Assembly: GCF_001045555.1 (NCBI RefSeq)
Contig: NZ_LFBU01000001.1
Location: forward strand, 62,001 to 126,000
DNA length: 64,000 nucleotides
Origin: Marinobacter subterrani
GTDB taxonomy: Bacteria > Pseudomonadota > Gammaproteobacteria > Pseudomonadales > Oleiphilaceae
Direction of reading: 5' to 3'
This document shows, piece by piece, positions 21,116 through 34,900 of the stretch. The notes under the pieces were generated by a model. It saw only the letters and a list, made by a program, of their open reading frames with translations, did no database searches and was not told the DNA's origin. Position 1 is the stretch's first letter; each line of letters starts with the position of its first letter. The position numbers and the translations under genes are program-made.

Positions 21116-21703
21116 TTGCGTGATTTACTCGCCGAGCGCCTCGCCGGCTATGCCCCCCGGCAATTAGCGCTGGACTATCCGGAAGCCGGTATATTAGTAC
21201 CCATAACGGACGATCACCGTAACCCGGAAATGATTTTTACGCTCAGGTCGGAAAATTTGAGCACTCATCGGGGACAGGTTGCGTATCCGGGCGGAAAACG
21301 TGACCCTGGCGATCCTTCGCTGGCGGCCACGGCGCTGCGGGAGACCCACGAAGAGATTGGTCTGCCACCGGATCAGGTGCAGATTATTGCACCGCTCAGC
21401 CAGGTTATGTCCCGTCACGGTATTCTGGTAACGCCCTACGTGGGTGTCATTCCCGGGGATCATCCTCTGGAGGCTAATCCTTACGAGATTGAAAGCATAT
21501 TTCGGGTGCCACTCTCGTTTTTTCTTGAAGATCGGCGGGAAAGAACGGATGCTCTTTACTTTCTGGACCATACCTTTTACGTGCCATGCTATCGCTGGGA
21601 GCGATACCAGATTTGGGGGCTATCCGCGGTGGTTCTGGTGGATTTCCTGAACGCTGTTTATGGTGCCGGAATTGACTTGCTTGAGCCGCCTGAAGGAGGC
21701 TGA
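21116..21703 (+). CDS. CoA pyrophosphatase-like Nudix hydrolase (NudL type), TTG start
   Basis: A 195-residue Nudix enzyme of the group hydrolysing coenzyme A to 4'-phosphopantetheine and 3',5'-ADP. The CoA-specific motif [20 protein letters not shown] lies directly before the Nudix box, whose core is [11 protein letters not shown] (residues 73-83). The start is read as TTG at 21116: GGAG lies eight bases upstream, and the nearby ATGs (21096, 21103) are out of frame. The gene is followed after one base by the gamma-carbonic anhydrase, suggesting an operon that continues to the DUF1289 gene and perhaps purT. Confidence 0.85.
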   Translation: MRDLLAERLAGYAPRQLALDYPEAGILVPITDDHRNPEMIFTLRSENLSTHRGQVAYPGGKRDPGDPSLAATALRETHEEIGLPPDQVQIIAPLSQVMSRHGILVTPYVGVIPGDHPLEANPYEIESIFRVPLSFFLEDRRERTDALYFLDHTFYVPCYRWERYQIWGLSAVVLVDFLNAVYGAGIDLLEPPEGG

Positions 21704-21704
21704 C

Positions 21705-22238
21705 ATGTTTTACCAGCTTAACGACCGAGTGCCCGAGTTCGAGGGAGAGGGGCAGTTTGTCGCTGAGAATGCCTCGGTGATCGGCCGCGTCCGCCTCTTT
21801 GAAAATTCCAGCGTGTGGTTCAATGCGGTTATCCGGGGTGATAACGAGTTGATTACGATCGGGCCGGAATCCAATGTTCAGGACGGTGCGGTTCTGCACA
21901 CCGACCCGGGCATACCTCTGACATTGGGGCGGGGGGTCACCGTTGGCCACAAAGTGATGCTGCACGGCTGTGAGATTGGTGACTATTCGCTGATTGGCAT
22001 CAATGCAGTGGTTCTCAACGGCGCGAAGATTGGCAAGCATTGCCTTATTGGTGCCAACGCGCTGATCCCGGAGGGTATGGAGATACCGGATGGCTCGATG
22101 GTTATCGGCTCGCCCGGCAAGATCAAGCGGCAACTGAACGACAACCAGCAGAAGATGCTGGAAATGAGCGCGCAGCATTACGTGGAGAATGCCGCCCGTT
22201 ACCGCAGGGAGCTGAAACCCTGGGAGCCGGAAAGGTGA
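21705..22238 (+). CDS. Gamma-class carbonic anhydrase-like protein
   Basis: A 177-residue left-handed beta-helix protein of the gamma-carbonic anhydrase (YrdA/PaaY) group. Hexapeptide repeats fill residues 20-130, and the three metal-binding histidines are present (His65 in AVLHTDPG, His82 and His87 in VGHKVMLHG). The catalytic function is plausible but not certain, since many members are inactive as carbonic anhydrases. The ATG at 21705 has AAGGAGG before it, lying within the end of the Nudix gene. The stop overlaps the next gene's GTG. Confidence 0.88.
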   Translation: MFYQLNDRVPEFEGEGQFVAENASVIGRVRLFENSSVWFNAVIRGDNELITIGPESNVQDGAVLHTDPGIPLTLGRGVTVGHKVMLHGCEIGDYSLIGINAVVLNGAKIGKHCLIGANALIPEGMEIPDGSMVIGSPGKIKRQLNDNQQKMLEMSAQHYVENAARYRRELKPWEPER

Positions 22239-22423
22239 GCAGGGCTGACAAGGTGCGCTCTCCTTGTGTAAGCATTTGCGCTCTGGATGATGACGATGTT
22301 TGCGTGGGCTGTCATCGAAGTGGTGATGAAATTACCCGATGGGCCCGAATGAATAATGAGGAAAGGCGGGACGTGCTCCGGAAGGTCGCGGAGCGTGAAA
22401 AGAAATCGCTGATTCAGAGTTAA
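22235..22423 (+). CDS. DUF1289 cysteine-rich small protein
   Basis: A 62-residue protein with the DUF1289 signature: [20 protein letters not shown] followed by [16 protein letters not shown]. The four cysteines may bind zinc or an iron-sulfur cluster; the function is unknown. The GTG at 22235 overlaps the stop of the carbonic anhydrase gene as GTGA, a typical translational coupling. A much longer open frame upstream in this phase overlaps the carbonic anhydrase gene and has no family resemblance. Confidence 0.82.
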   Translation: MSRADKVRSPCVSICALDDDDVCVGCHRSGDEITRWARMNNEERRDVLRKVAEREKKSLIQS

Positions 22424-22439
22424 AAGGCGCTTATAGATA

Positions 22440-23630
22440 ATGACTGACATTGTGCGAATTGGTACTCCTCTGAAAGGTAACGCGTTCAGGGTTCTCTTTT
22501 GCGGCTCTGGCGAACTTGGCAAGGAAGTGGTCATCGAGTTGCAGCGTTATGGCGTCGAGGTAATCGCGGTCGATCGCTACGCTGATGCGCCGGCTATGCA
22601 GGTTGCCCATCGAAGCCATGTTCTCGACATGCTGGACGGGCAAGCCCTGCGCCGCATTATTGAGCAGGAAAAGCCGGATCTCATCGTCCCCGAAATCGAA
22701 GCCATCGCAACGCCTGAGCTGGTCAAGCTTGAGGAAGAGGGGTATCGCGTGATTCCGACAGCCAGGGCGGTCAACCTTACTATGAACCGTGAAGGTATCC
22801 GACGTCTTGCTGCGGAAGAACTGGGGTTGCCGACCTCTCCTTATCGGTTCGCCGGAACACGTGAAGAGTACCTGGCCGCTGTAAAGGAGGTCGGGTTGCC
22901 ACTGGTGGTGAAGCCGGTTATGAGTTCCTCCGGAAAGGGGCAGAGTACTGTCAAGGCAGAAAGCGATATTGAGGCGGCGTGGGAGTATGCCCAGTCCGGT
23001 GGTCGTGCCGGCAAGGGCAGGGTGATCGTAGAGGGGTTTGTGGATTTTGATTATGAGATCACTTTGCTCACGGTAAAGCACCGGGGTGGCGTTTCTTTCT
23101 GTGAGCCCATAGGTCACCGGCAGGAAGAAGGGGATTACCGCGAATCCTGGCAGCCTCAGGCAATGGCGCCCCTGGCCTTTGACCGCTCGGCAGAAATTGC
23201 CCGTGCCGTGGTCGAGAACCTGGGTGGCTATGGCATTTATGGGGTTGAGCTATTTGTTAAGGGCGATAATGTCTGGTTCTCAGAGGTTTCCCCACGCCCC
23301 CATGATACGGGCCTGGTAACGCTTGTTTCCCAGGACATCTCGGAGTTCGCGCTTCACGCCCGGGCCATACTCGGTTTGCCCATTCCGTCGATCCGGCAGA
23401 ATGGCCCCTCGGCGTCTGCGGTTATTCTTCCAGAAGGTGAATCATCAGAGGTGGCGTACTCCGGGCTGGAAGAGGCTCTTGCAGAGCCGGACACCCAGCT
23501 ACGCCTGTTCGGCAAACCGGAGCTCAAGGGTCGGCGCCGCATGGGTGTGGCACTGGCAACAGGGGTCTCGATCGAGCAGGCGCGTGAGAAAGCCCGTCGT
23601 GCCGCGGGTGCCGTGAAGGTTGAGGTTTGA
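22440..23630 (+). CDS. purT: Formate-dependent phosphoribosylglycinamide formyltransferase PurT
   Basis: ATP-grasp enzyme that formylates GAR using formate and ATP, bypassing folate-dependent PurN. At 396 residues it is the usual length. The N-terminal nucleotide-binding fold ([20 protein letters not shown]), the phosphate-binding loop of the grasp domain ([12 protein letters not shown]) and the metal-binding segment ([17 protein letters not shown]) are clear. It sits 16 bases after the DUF1289 gene, so it is possibly cotranscribed. It is the last gene before the rRNA operon; no terminator is evident in the 80 bases between it and the first rRNA promoter. Confidence 0.96.
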   Translation: MTDIVRIGTPLKGNAFRVLFCGSGELGKEVVIELQRYGVEVIAVDRYADAPAMQVAHRSHVLDMLDGQALRRIIEQEKPDLIVPEIEAIATPELVKLEEEGYRVIPTARAVNLTMNREGIRRLAAEELGLPTSPYRFAGTREEYLAAVKEVGLPLVVKPVMSSSGKGQSTVKAESDIEAAWEYAQSGGRAGKGRVIVEGFVDFDYEITLLTVKHRGGVSFCEPIGHRQEEGDYRESWQPQAMAPLAFDRSAEIARAVVENLGGYGIYGVELFVKGDNVWFSEVSPRPHDTGLVTLVSQDISEFALHARAILGLPIPSIRQNGPSASAVILPEGESSEVAYSGLEEALAEPDTQLRLFGKPELKGRRRMGVALATGVSIEQAREKARRAAGAVKVEV

Positions 23631-23711
23631 CTTCTGCTTCTGCTGACTGGATTTATGGTGGGCGCATTTTGGCAGTTTTGGTTGTTCTGAAAAAAAAGTT
23701 AAAGTGAACCG

Positions 23712-23739
23712 TTGACACCCCGGCGCAGGTCTGTAGAAT
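23712..23739 (+). promoter_or_regulatory. rRNA promoter P1
   Basis: TTGACA (23712-23717) and TAGAAT (23734-23739) are separated by 16 bases and followed by the GC-rich discriminator GCGC. A16-rich tract (GAAAAAAAAG) lies upstream, as expected of an UP element. The pattern matches growth-rate-controlled rRNA promoters. Confidence 0.85.
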
Positions 23740-23844
23740 GCGCATCTCTTTCGAGGGGCAGGCCACTGAGTCGGCTCCGGATTCGGAAGGCAACTGTTTG
23801 AAAGTATTCGAAAATTTGCAGCAGAAAATCTTCGAAATAAACGG

Positions 23845-23872
23845 TTGACAAGGCGGCGGAAGGATGTAGAAT
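23845..23872 (+). promoter_or_regulatory. rRNA promoter P2
   Basis: A second core with the same hexamers, TTGACA (23845-23850) and TAGAAT (23867-23872), also at 16-base spacing, 133 bases after P1. AT-rich sequence precedes it. Tandem P1/P2 is the usual rrn arrangement. Confidence 0.85.
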
Positions 23873-23902
23873 ACGCCACCTTGATTGAGCAACGGCTCAA
23901 AC

Positions 23903-23914
23903 GCTCTTTAAAAA
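23903..23914 (+). promoter_or_regulatory. boxA antitermination site in the 16S leader
   Basis: GCTCTTTAAAAA resembles the NusB/NusE-binding boxA of rRNA leaders and lies between P2 and the 16S processing stem. A second copy occurs before 23S. Confidence 0.7.
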
Positions 23915-23917
23915 GTT

Positions 23918-23936
23918 AACCAAGTAATTCGTGTGG
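23918..23936 (+). repeat. 5' arm of the pre-16S processing stem
   Basis: These 19 bases are perfectly complementary to 25609-25627 downstream of 16S. In the transcript they bring the two ends of pre-16S RNA together, forming the duplex that RNase III cuts in relatives. Confidence 0.85.
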
Positions 23937-24041
23937 GCGCTGGCCGAGGTATTTCGGATACGAAATATCAGGACAGTGACTCGTCGAAATTGAGTTTTGT
24001 CTTGAGCAAGAATAGAGGATCTTCGGATTCTTGTATGATTT

Positions 24042-25581
<1,540 letters not shown>

Positions 25582-25608
25582 AACGAAGCCGAATGCTTCG
25601 GTCAGAGT

Positions 25609-25627
25609 CCACACGAATTACTTGGTT
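25609..25627 (+). repeat. 3' arm of the pre-16S processing stem
   Basis: Perfect 19-base complement of 23918-23936, 27 bases after the 16S 3' end. Confidence 0.85.
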
Positions 25628-25705
25628 GGCTAATAAAGAGAGCAAAAGGGTCTTTGCAGGCCCGATGGCTGCGACGCTTTAAAGTGAAGCAGGCATTAGC
25701 GCTGT

Positions 25706-25817
25706 AGATTGTGACAGCTGACAAGGCGCAGGCTGAGAGAGCGAGGGAGCGTACATAAGTACGTGACCGAGTGAACGAAGACTGCAACGCAGCTCAGGTG
25801 GCGCAAGATGCAGTGAT
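25706..25817 (+). repeat. Structured element in the 16S-tRNA-Ile spacer
   Basis: The stretch is rich in short GAGCG/CGAG units with a small central palindrome (GTAC-ATAA-GTAC near 25752-25763). CTGAG (from about 25731) and CTCAG (about 25794) could close an outer stem. It resembles dispersed intergenic repeats of gammaproteobacterial genomes, from memory only. Role unknown. Confidence 0.4.
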
Positions 25818-25821
25818 AATT

Positions 25822-25898
<77 letters not shown>

Positions 25899-25978
25899 GA
25901 ATTGCGTGGCTCGTCGTTGTGTCCGGACTTGCATAGCAGGCTATGCGGCGCCCAGACACGCCTAGATCCACACAATTC
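25899..25978 (+). repeat. Nested stem-loop between the two spacer tRNAs
   Basis: The outer arms GAATTGCGTGG (25899-25909) and CCACACAATTC (25968-25978) pair with one mismatch. Inside, GTGTC pairs with GACAC, and GCATAG-CAGG-CTATGC (25931-25946) forms a perfect hairpin. It starts immediately after the tRNA-Ile CCA, so it probably assists tRNA processing. Confidence 0.6.
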
Positions 25979-26019
25979 TATAGCTTAGGTTAAACGGCCT
26001 GGCTTGTGTGGAAGATCGA

Positions 26020-26095
26020 GGGGCCATAGCTCAGCTGGGAGAGCGCCTGCCTTGCACGCAGGAGGTCGGCGGTTCGATCCCGCCTGGCTCCACCA
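26020..26095 (+). tRNA. tRNA-Ala (TGC)
   Basis: 76 bases with encoded CCA. The acceptor GGGGCCA pairs with TGGCTCC (one G-T), the anticodon is TGC in CTTGCAC, and the T loop is GTTCGAT. Second spacer tRNA. Confidence 0.97.
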
Positions 26096-26413
26096 AAAGC
26101 CTGAACGATCGATGCTTACATAACTGACTAACTTCGGTTAGCAGTGTACAGAAACGAATGTTTCATGATGATGAAGCCTTCCTTTCTGATCACTGGGTCA
26201 GATTTGCTCTTTAACAAATTGGACGAGATAGAACACGATTGATGGATTCCATTATCTCCGGAATTCATTGATCAGAGTGATAACGATTTCAAGCGTTATC
26301 CGGTGTTGTCGTTGAAGTGGTTGTTATATCGCTTCAAGGAACTGTCTCCACTTATTGACGCCCTGGGTTACCAGGTGGTTGATAGTTGGAACACAGTTGT
26401 CTTGGGGTTATAT
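26096..26413 (+). other. tRNA-Ala to 23S spacer
   Basis: 318 bases transcribed as part of the rrn operon. It holds a boxA (26205-26220), a small hairpin CCTGG-GTTA-CCAGG near 26372, and the 5' arm of the 23S processing stem. No gene is visible. Confidence 0.8.
26205..26220 (+). promoter_or_regulatory. boxA antitermination site before 23S
   Basis: TGCTCTTTAACAAATT is nearly identical to the E. coli spacer boxA (TGCTCTTTAACA), the NusB/NusE loading site for antitermination through 23S. Confidence 0.85.

Positions 26414-26421
<8 letters not shown>
26397..26421 (+). repeat. 5' arm of the pre-23S processing stem
   Basis: Pairs with 29296-29321 over about 25 bases with a single-base bulge, joining the two ends of pre-23S RNA. 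The last bases of the arm belong to mature 23S. Confidence 0.8.
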
Positions 26422-29295
<2,874 letters not shown>

Positions 29296-29305
<10 letters not shown>

Positions 29306-29321
29306 ATAACACCCAAGACAA
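29296..29321 (+). repeat. 3' arm of the pre-23S processing stem
   Basis: Near-perfect complement of 26397-26421 with one extra base. Confidence 0.8.
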
Positions 29322-29399
29322 TTGCGGATAACGCAAGAGCCAAAAGCTCTGAAATCAACATCACACCGTTCCATCTCGTCCCCCAGTGATCAACCGTTT

Positions 29400-29517
29400 T
29401 GCCTGACGACCATAGCGGTCTGGAACCACCTGATCCCATCCCGAACTCAGAAGTGAAACAGACCAGCGCCGATGGTAGTGTGGCGTTGCCCATGTGAGAG
29501 TAGGTCATCGTCAGGCG
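29400..29517 (+). rRNA. rrf: 5S ribosomal RNA
   Basis: About 118 bases. TGCCTGACGA at the 5' end pairs with TCGTCAGGCG at the 3' end, and the conserved core CCGAACTCAGAAGTGAAAC is present. Ends are accurate to one or two bases. Confidence 0.96.
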
Positions 29518-29528
29518 CCTAATGCCTT

Positions 29529-29560
29529 AAACCCCAGTATCCTCGATGCTGGGGTTTTTT
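29529..29560 (+). terminator. Rho-independent terminator of the rRNA operon
   Basis: CCCCAGTATC pairs with GATGCTGGGG (one T-G pair) around a 3-base loop and is followed by six T. On the minus strand only three T follow, so it is mainly a plus-strand terminator. Confidence 0.92.
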
Positions 29561-29601
29561 ATTGCCCGGAATTTGGGAAATCTTGGTTTAAAACGCGTTT
29601 G

Positions 29602-30282
29602 TCATGGCAGCCAGATCTCGAACACCCCACCACCCAGGCTTCCTCCGTTATGCAGCTTGATGGAGCCGCTTCGGTCTCCCTCGCTGTGAAGCCTGGCAAC
29701 GGAGGATGCGAAAAACAGTCCCAGGCTGGTACTGCCGCTTTTGAAATCGAGGGATTTGAAATTCAGGGTACCGGCGTGCTGCATACTTTCCGGGTAGCCT
29801 TCTCCATCATCTTCGACCCCGATCACAAGATAGCCTTCCCTTTCACCGGCGGTGAGGCGGATTTTTTTTCTGGTATAACGGATGGCGTTGTTAATGGTGT
29901 TGTTCAATACACCGGTCAAAAGGTCCTCGTCGAAAAAACCGTTAATGTCGTCGGCTTCGATGGAGCAGTGGATGCCTAGCCCCTCAAGCAAGGGTGTATG
30001 CCGGGCGAGGTGCTCTGAGAGGAAGTCTGGAACGAAATGTTCCTCAATGTGAGCGGACAGATTATTCTCGCCCAGGCGGTAGATACCCAGGAGCTGAACG
30101 AGATCGTTATGCATGCGCTCTGCTTCATACTGCAGGGTATTGAAGCGTGGGGATTCTCCCAGGCTATGCTGTTGCTCGCTCCTGAGCTCGTCCAGGGAGT
30201 TCAGGAGCATGCCAAGCGAGTTCTTCATATCGTGAACCGCGGAGGCAAGGACCATCGAAAAATCTATGTTCTGATTGTTCAT
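29602..30282 (-). CDS. Soluble histidine kinase-like protein
   Basis: A 226-residue protein with a short phospho-acceptor helix (His17 in SAVHDMKNSLGMLL) and a HATPase domain: N box LTGVLNNTINNAIRYT, G1 box VEDDGEGYP and a G2-like segment GSTSLGLFFASSVA. There is no membrane segment and no recognisable sensor domain, so input must come from partners. Its ATG overlaps the stop of the REC-TPR gene as ATGA, which in turn overlaps the hybrid kinase gene; the three are one transcription unit. It may phosphorylate, or act as phosphatase on, the REC-TPR protein. Confidence 0.82.
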   Translation of the reverse strand: MNNQNIDFSMVLASAVHDMKNSLGMLLNSLDELRSEQQHSLGESPRFNTLQYEAERMHNDLVQLLGIYRLGENNLSAHIEEHFVPDFLSEHLARHTPLLEGLGIHCSIEADDINGFFDEDLLTGVLNNTINNAIRYTRKKIRLTAGEREGYLVIGVEDDGEGYPESMQHAGTLNFKSLDFKSGSTSLGLFFASSVARLHSEGDRSGSIKLHNGGSLGGGVFEIWLP

Positions 30283-31916
30283 TCCATCAGCCCCTTGAGC
30301 TTGCGTTGTAAGGCGATATAACGCCGGTATTGACGGTGTTGTTCGGGCAGGCCGGATAACCGGTCCAGGCAGGACTGACAGCGACTGAGCAGGCCGGAGG
30401 CCGCCGGATTGCTGTCGTATTCCTTCATCAGTACCTGAACCAGGTTAAGGTTCAGGGCGGCGTGCTCCGGCACGATTTCCAGGGCCCTGGCGAAGGTCTC
30501 CGCAGCTTCCTGCAGGTTGCCTGACTCGAACGCCCTGATGCCATCCCGGTTCAGCGTACGGGCTTTGATCTTCTGCCGGAATCCCACAGGTTCATCCAGA
30601 AGGTTTTCGATTTTCTGCAGAGTTTCAGGGTCCTCACTGCAGCGTTGGGCCATATCTGCAAGCAGGTGCTTTGCCTCGGCATCATGGTTGAGTCGGAACA
30701 GGGTTTTTGCATAGTCGAGGCCGGTGTCCGCATCCAGCGATGAGGTGTTTTCAAGGTCAGGGCGGATTGCTTCTAGAATGTTTTCGGCCTGTCTGTGTTG
30801 GCCCTGGCCTGCAAGCACCCGGCACTGGATGATCTGGCTGCGGACACTGATGCCTTCCTCTTCCGCAAACCGCTTCTCCATCTTCTTGAGTACGGCAAGT
30901 GCTTCCTTTGCCCGGACGGCGCCGTCCTCTTCCTGGTCGCCCTCGCTCAGATCCGAAAGCGTCTGGCCGAGCGCCAGGTAGTGGGCAGAGCTGTCGTGAA
31001 TCGAATGTGTGCCCAGTTCAACGGTCCGGCGCCATGCATCGGACGCGGTGTCCATATCCTGATTGGAACCCGCCAGTTCTGCCAGGTGCTTTTGTCTGAG
31101 CAGGGCGTTCGGCGAGTGCTCAGTGGCCTTCTCGAGGATTTGTTGTGCCTGGCTTGGCCGACCCTGACGTTCAAGCCCCTCCGCCAGAAGATCGTAAGCC
31201 TCCATATAGTCCGGATGTTTGGCGATAAGCTCACGGAGGCCCTCTACGGCTTCGTCGAAGCTTCGTTTGGCGAGAAGTACCTTGCAGCGGCCAAGTTTTG
31301 CCCAGGAGAGCTCGCGCTGGGCAAGAACTTCATCATAGACCTTGATGGCGTGGGCCAGGTCACCCAGCCGGAAATACAGGTCCCCCAGGGTTTTCATCAG
31401 CCAGGTTTTGTAGCGGGGTTGTCGAGGCAATGCCTGAAGACACAGGGAAATGGCTTCCGGATAATTTTCCCGGTCCATTTCCCGGTTGATGGGCATGAGG
31501 GCATTGCGCTGGCTGATCAGGCTTTCCAGGCGCTTTTCAAGAACGGCCCGGTTAATCGGTTTGGTGAGGTAGGCGTCCGGTTGATATTCGCGGGCGCCCA
31601 TGACCATTTCCTTGGAGGTTTCTGCGGTTACCATCAGGAACAGGGACGACCGTTGCAGGAGCTTTTTGTGGCGTAGTTCCTCCAGGATGTGCTGGCCGTT
31701 TTTGCCCTCGCCAAGGTTAAAGTCGCAGAGCACTACATCAACGTGGTTGTAGGTGCAGTATTGAATCGCCGGGGTGGCGTGAGCGACCAGTTCGATTTTG
31801 TCAGCCCCGCAGCTACGGAGCATCTGCCGTATTGATAAACGGAAGTTCTCGAAGTCATCGATAATCAGGTAGGTCAGTTTTCCGAACGGATTGAGATCAG
31901 CTTTGGGGTCGGTCAT
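30279..31916 (-). CDS. Response regulator with C-terminal TPR array
   Basis: A 545-residue protein. The N-terminal receiver domain (about 12-135) has the acidic pair Asp20-Asp21, phospho-acceptor Asp65 (VVLCDFNLGEG) and the conserved lysine in YLTKPI. From about residue 140 to the end there are tetratricopeptide-like helical repeats (for example LGDLYFRLGDLAHAIKVYDE and AFESGNLQEAAETFARALE). No DNA-binding or enzymatic output domain is present, so output is probably by protein-protein contact. It overlaps the hybrid kinase gene upstream and the soluble kinase downstream by four bases each. Confidence 0.85.
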   Translation of the reverse strand: MTDPKADLNPFGKLTYLIIDDFENFRLSIRQMLRSCGADKIELVAHATPAIQYCTYNHVDVVLCDFNLGEGKNGQHILEELRHKKLLQRSSLFLMVTAETSKEMVMGAREYQPDAYLTKPINRAVLEKRLESLISQRNALMPINREMDRENYPEAISLCLQALPRQPRYKTWLMKTLGDLYFRLGDLAHAIKVYDEVLAQRELSWAKLGRCKVLLAKRSFDEAVEGLRELIAKHPDYMEAYDLLAEGLERQGRPSQAQQILEKATEHSPNALLRQKHLAELAGSNQDMDTASDAWRRTVELGTHSIHDSSAHYLALGQTLSDLSEGDQEEDGAVRAKEALAVLKKMEKRFAEEEGISVRSQIIQCRVLAGQGQHRQAENILEAIRPDLENTSSLDADTGLDYAKTLFRLNHDAEAKHLLADMAQRCSEDPETLQKIENLLDEPVGFRQKIKARTLNRDGIRAFESGNLQEAAETFARALEIVPEHAALNLNLVQVLMKEYDSNPAASGLLSRCQSCLDRLSGLPEQHRQYRRYIALQRKLKGLME

Positions 31917-34900
31917 GAGCGTTTCTGCTTGAGTAACTTGTTAACCAATGCGCGCAAGGCCGCGGGTTTTACCGGCTTGTAGAGAATCTGGTAGCCACGG
32001 GACAAGGCATCTTCCCGAACGTCCGGCGCCATATACCCGGTAATCAGTATCCCCGGGATATCCTCGCTGAGAGCATCGCGGATGCCGTCCATGGCGTCCA
32101 GGCCATTCTTGTTATCATCCAGCTGGTAGTCGGCAAGTATAATGTCCGGCTTCTGGCCGGCCAGTTTTTCCATGGCATCGTTGAGGCTTTCCGCCGCCGT
32201 TACGTCACACTTCCAGTTACCCAGCAACGCCACCATGCCCTGCAGGATGGCAGGATCGTTATCAATACACAGGAAATGCAGGCCACCCAGGTTAGACACT
32301 CGCCGCGAGCTGGAGGCAGATTTCGTGACAGAGGGTTCGCTCTGCTCCGGTGCCGCGACGGGTACAGTGATTCCAAACACACTCCCACGGCCCTGAACCG
32401 AATGCACGCTGACCGGGTGGTTCAGCATGCCACTGATCCGGTCCACGATGGCCAGGCCAAGCCCAAGACCTTTTTTGTCTCTGCCGTGCTGGAAGCGGCG
32501 GAACTCCTCGAAAATATGGGCCAGCTGGTCGTCGGGTATGCCTGGACCGGTGTCCCAGACCTCGATACGGAGATACCCCTTCAATCGCCGGCAGCCAAGC
32601 AGAATCTTGCCTTCCGGGGTGTAGCGTATGGCATTGGACAGAAAATTCTGGATCACACGGCGCAGCAATTTGGCGTCTGACCGGATCCAGACGCTGCTGG
32701 GTACAACATGTAGTTCAAGGTCCTGATCCGCAGCAATCGCTGAAAAATCGGTGGCCAGATGGCGCATGATGTCGTTGACGGGGAAGACTCCGATGTCCGG
32801 CTCCAGCGCACCGGCATCGAGCTTGGAAATATCAAGCAGTGTGCTGATGATTTCTTCAGCGGCCCCGAGAGAACTGTCGATATGGGTGACCAGATCTTTC
32901 ATCTCGGTGTTCTCGGCCTTGCCTGCCAGGGCCGAGGTAAACAGCCGGGCCGCATTGAGAGGCTGCAGCAGGTCATGACTGGCGGATGCCAGAAACCGGG
33001 TCTTGCTCTGGTTGGCCTGCTCGGCAACCGATTTTGCCTTGAGCATCTGTTCGTTGATGACCTGCAGTTCCTGGGTTCGCTCTTTTACCCGCTGTTCCAG
33101 ATAAATGTTGGTTTCCTTCAAAGCCTGCTCGGTCCGACGCATGGCGGTAATATCCTGGAATGTCGTGACATAACCACCGCCGGGAATAGGGCTGCCGTCT
33201 ATCCTGAGGACAGTGCCATCCGGCCGCTGCCGCTCATAGGACATGGGGCGCCCCTCCCGCATGCTGGCGCATCGGTCCGCGATCACTTCGTCAATTCTGC
33301 GGGCCGACAGGTTGGCGTTCGTCAGGTTATACCGCATCAGATCTTCCACCGGGCGTCCTACTCTCACAAAGCCCTTGGGGTAGGTAAACTGTTCAAGGTA
33401 GCGGTGATTCCAGACCACCAGTTGTTGCTGGTGGTTAACCACAGAAACGCCCAGGCTGATATTTTCAATGGCCGACTGCAGTAGCTCGCGACTGAAGGTC
33501 ATGGCCTGTGAGGCTTCGTCGACAATGCTGACCACATCCTCGATCTGCATATCACGGCCGGTCAGAGTGGATTCGAGTACCACCCGCGCCGTGGATGCCC
33601 CGATTACCGAAGCCAACTGACGTTCGATATACTTCATGAGGTGGGCTGACGCGGGCCGGTGCAGATGCAACCGGATGGCGTTACGACGCTCGTAGTTCCG
33701 GAAAATTGTTTCCGAGCGATCCTCACCCATGAACCGGTCCGTCAGGGCCTGTAGATCGGAGGTCAGGATTTCGCCTTGCCAGCTCTGGTGCTGGGCAGTT
33801 TCCGCCCTGGGGTGGGGGTCGTGAAAAAAAGACGCAATCTGGATTTTCTCGCGCACCCGCTGACGGGTCAGCATCGAAAGTACGATGTAGACCACCGTAT
33901 TGATACCGAGGCTCCAGATAATGCCATGGCTGGTCTGGTCCAGCTCTGAGCCGAATAACGCGGTGGGGCGGGTCCAGCTCAGGCCCCAGATGCCATGGTT
34001 TATCAGGGTATCGGTTACCCATCCTGTGGTTGCCAGGGCGGGCAGGAGCAGGGTGTAGCACCACATCAGAAAGCCCAGCCCGAGGCCCCATACCGCCCCC
34101 GTGTAATTGCCTTTTCGCCAGATTATGCCGCCGACAAGCGCTGGCCCAAACTGTGCGGCTGCAGCGAAAGAGAGCAACCCGAAGGCCGTGAGACTGTAGT
34201 CTTCCCCGGCCATTCGATAGAAACCGTAGGCCGTCAGAAGAACCACAAAGATGGCCACCCGCCGGATGCTCAGCAGCAGATAACTGAGGTCGTTACGCCG
34301 ATTCATGCCTGGCCGGAAGAATTTCAGCAGGGCGGGCATGATGATTTCGTTACTGACCATGGTGGCAATAGCGACCGAACAGACTATGACCATGGCAGCG
34401 GCAGCCGAACCACCACCGAGGAAGGCCAATATGGCGAGCCATTCCTTACCTGCCATGATTGGCAGTTGCAGGATCAGGATATCAGGGTTGCCTGCTGCTG
34501 CTTCCGGCGATAAAAGTCCCGCGGCAGCGATGGGAAGCACGAATGCACTGGCAACGATGAGGTAGATGGGCATTGCCCAGCGGGCAATCTCGAAATCGCG
34601 ATGATCAGTATTTTCCACGACCATGACATGGAATTGCCGTGGCAGGCAGATAATTGCCAGCATCGCGATCAGAGTCTGGGTGATAAACGCCGGGGCCTCG
34701 ACGCCGTTGGTAGTGAGCGTACCAATCAGGTCTGCTTCTCTGGCCCGGGCAAACAGGTCACCGAACCCGCCATACAGCCCGTAGCCCACGAAAAGCCCAA
34801 CGGCAACAAAAGCCACGAGTTTGATCAGTGATTCGAAGGCAACCGCCTGGATCATGCCTCTGTGGTGCTCCGTGGACTCCAGGTGTCGGGTGCCAAAAAG

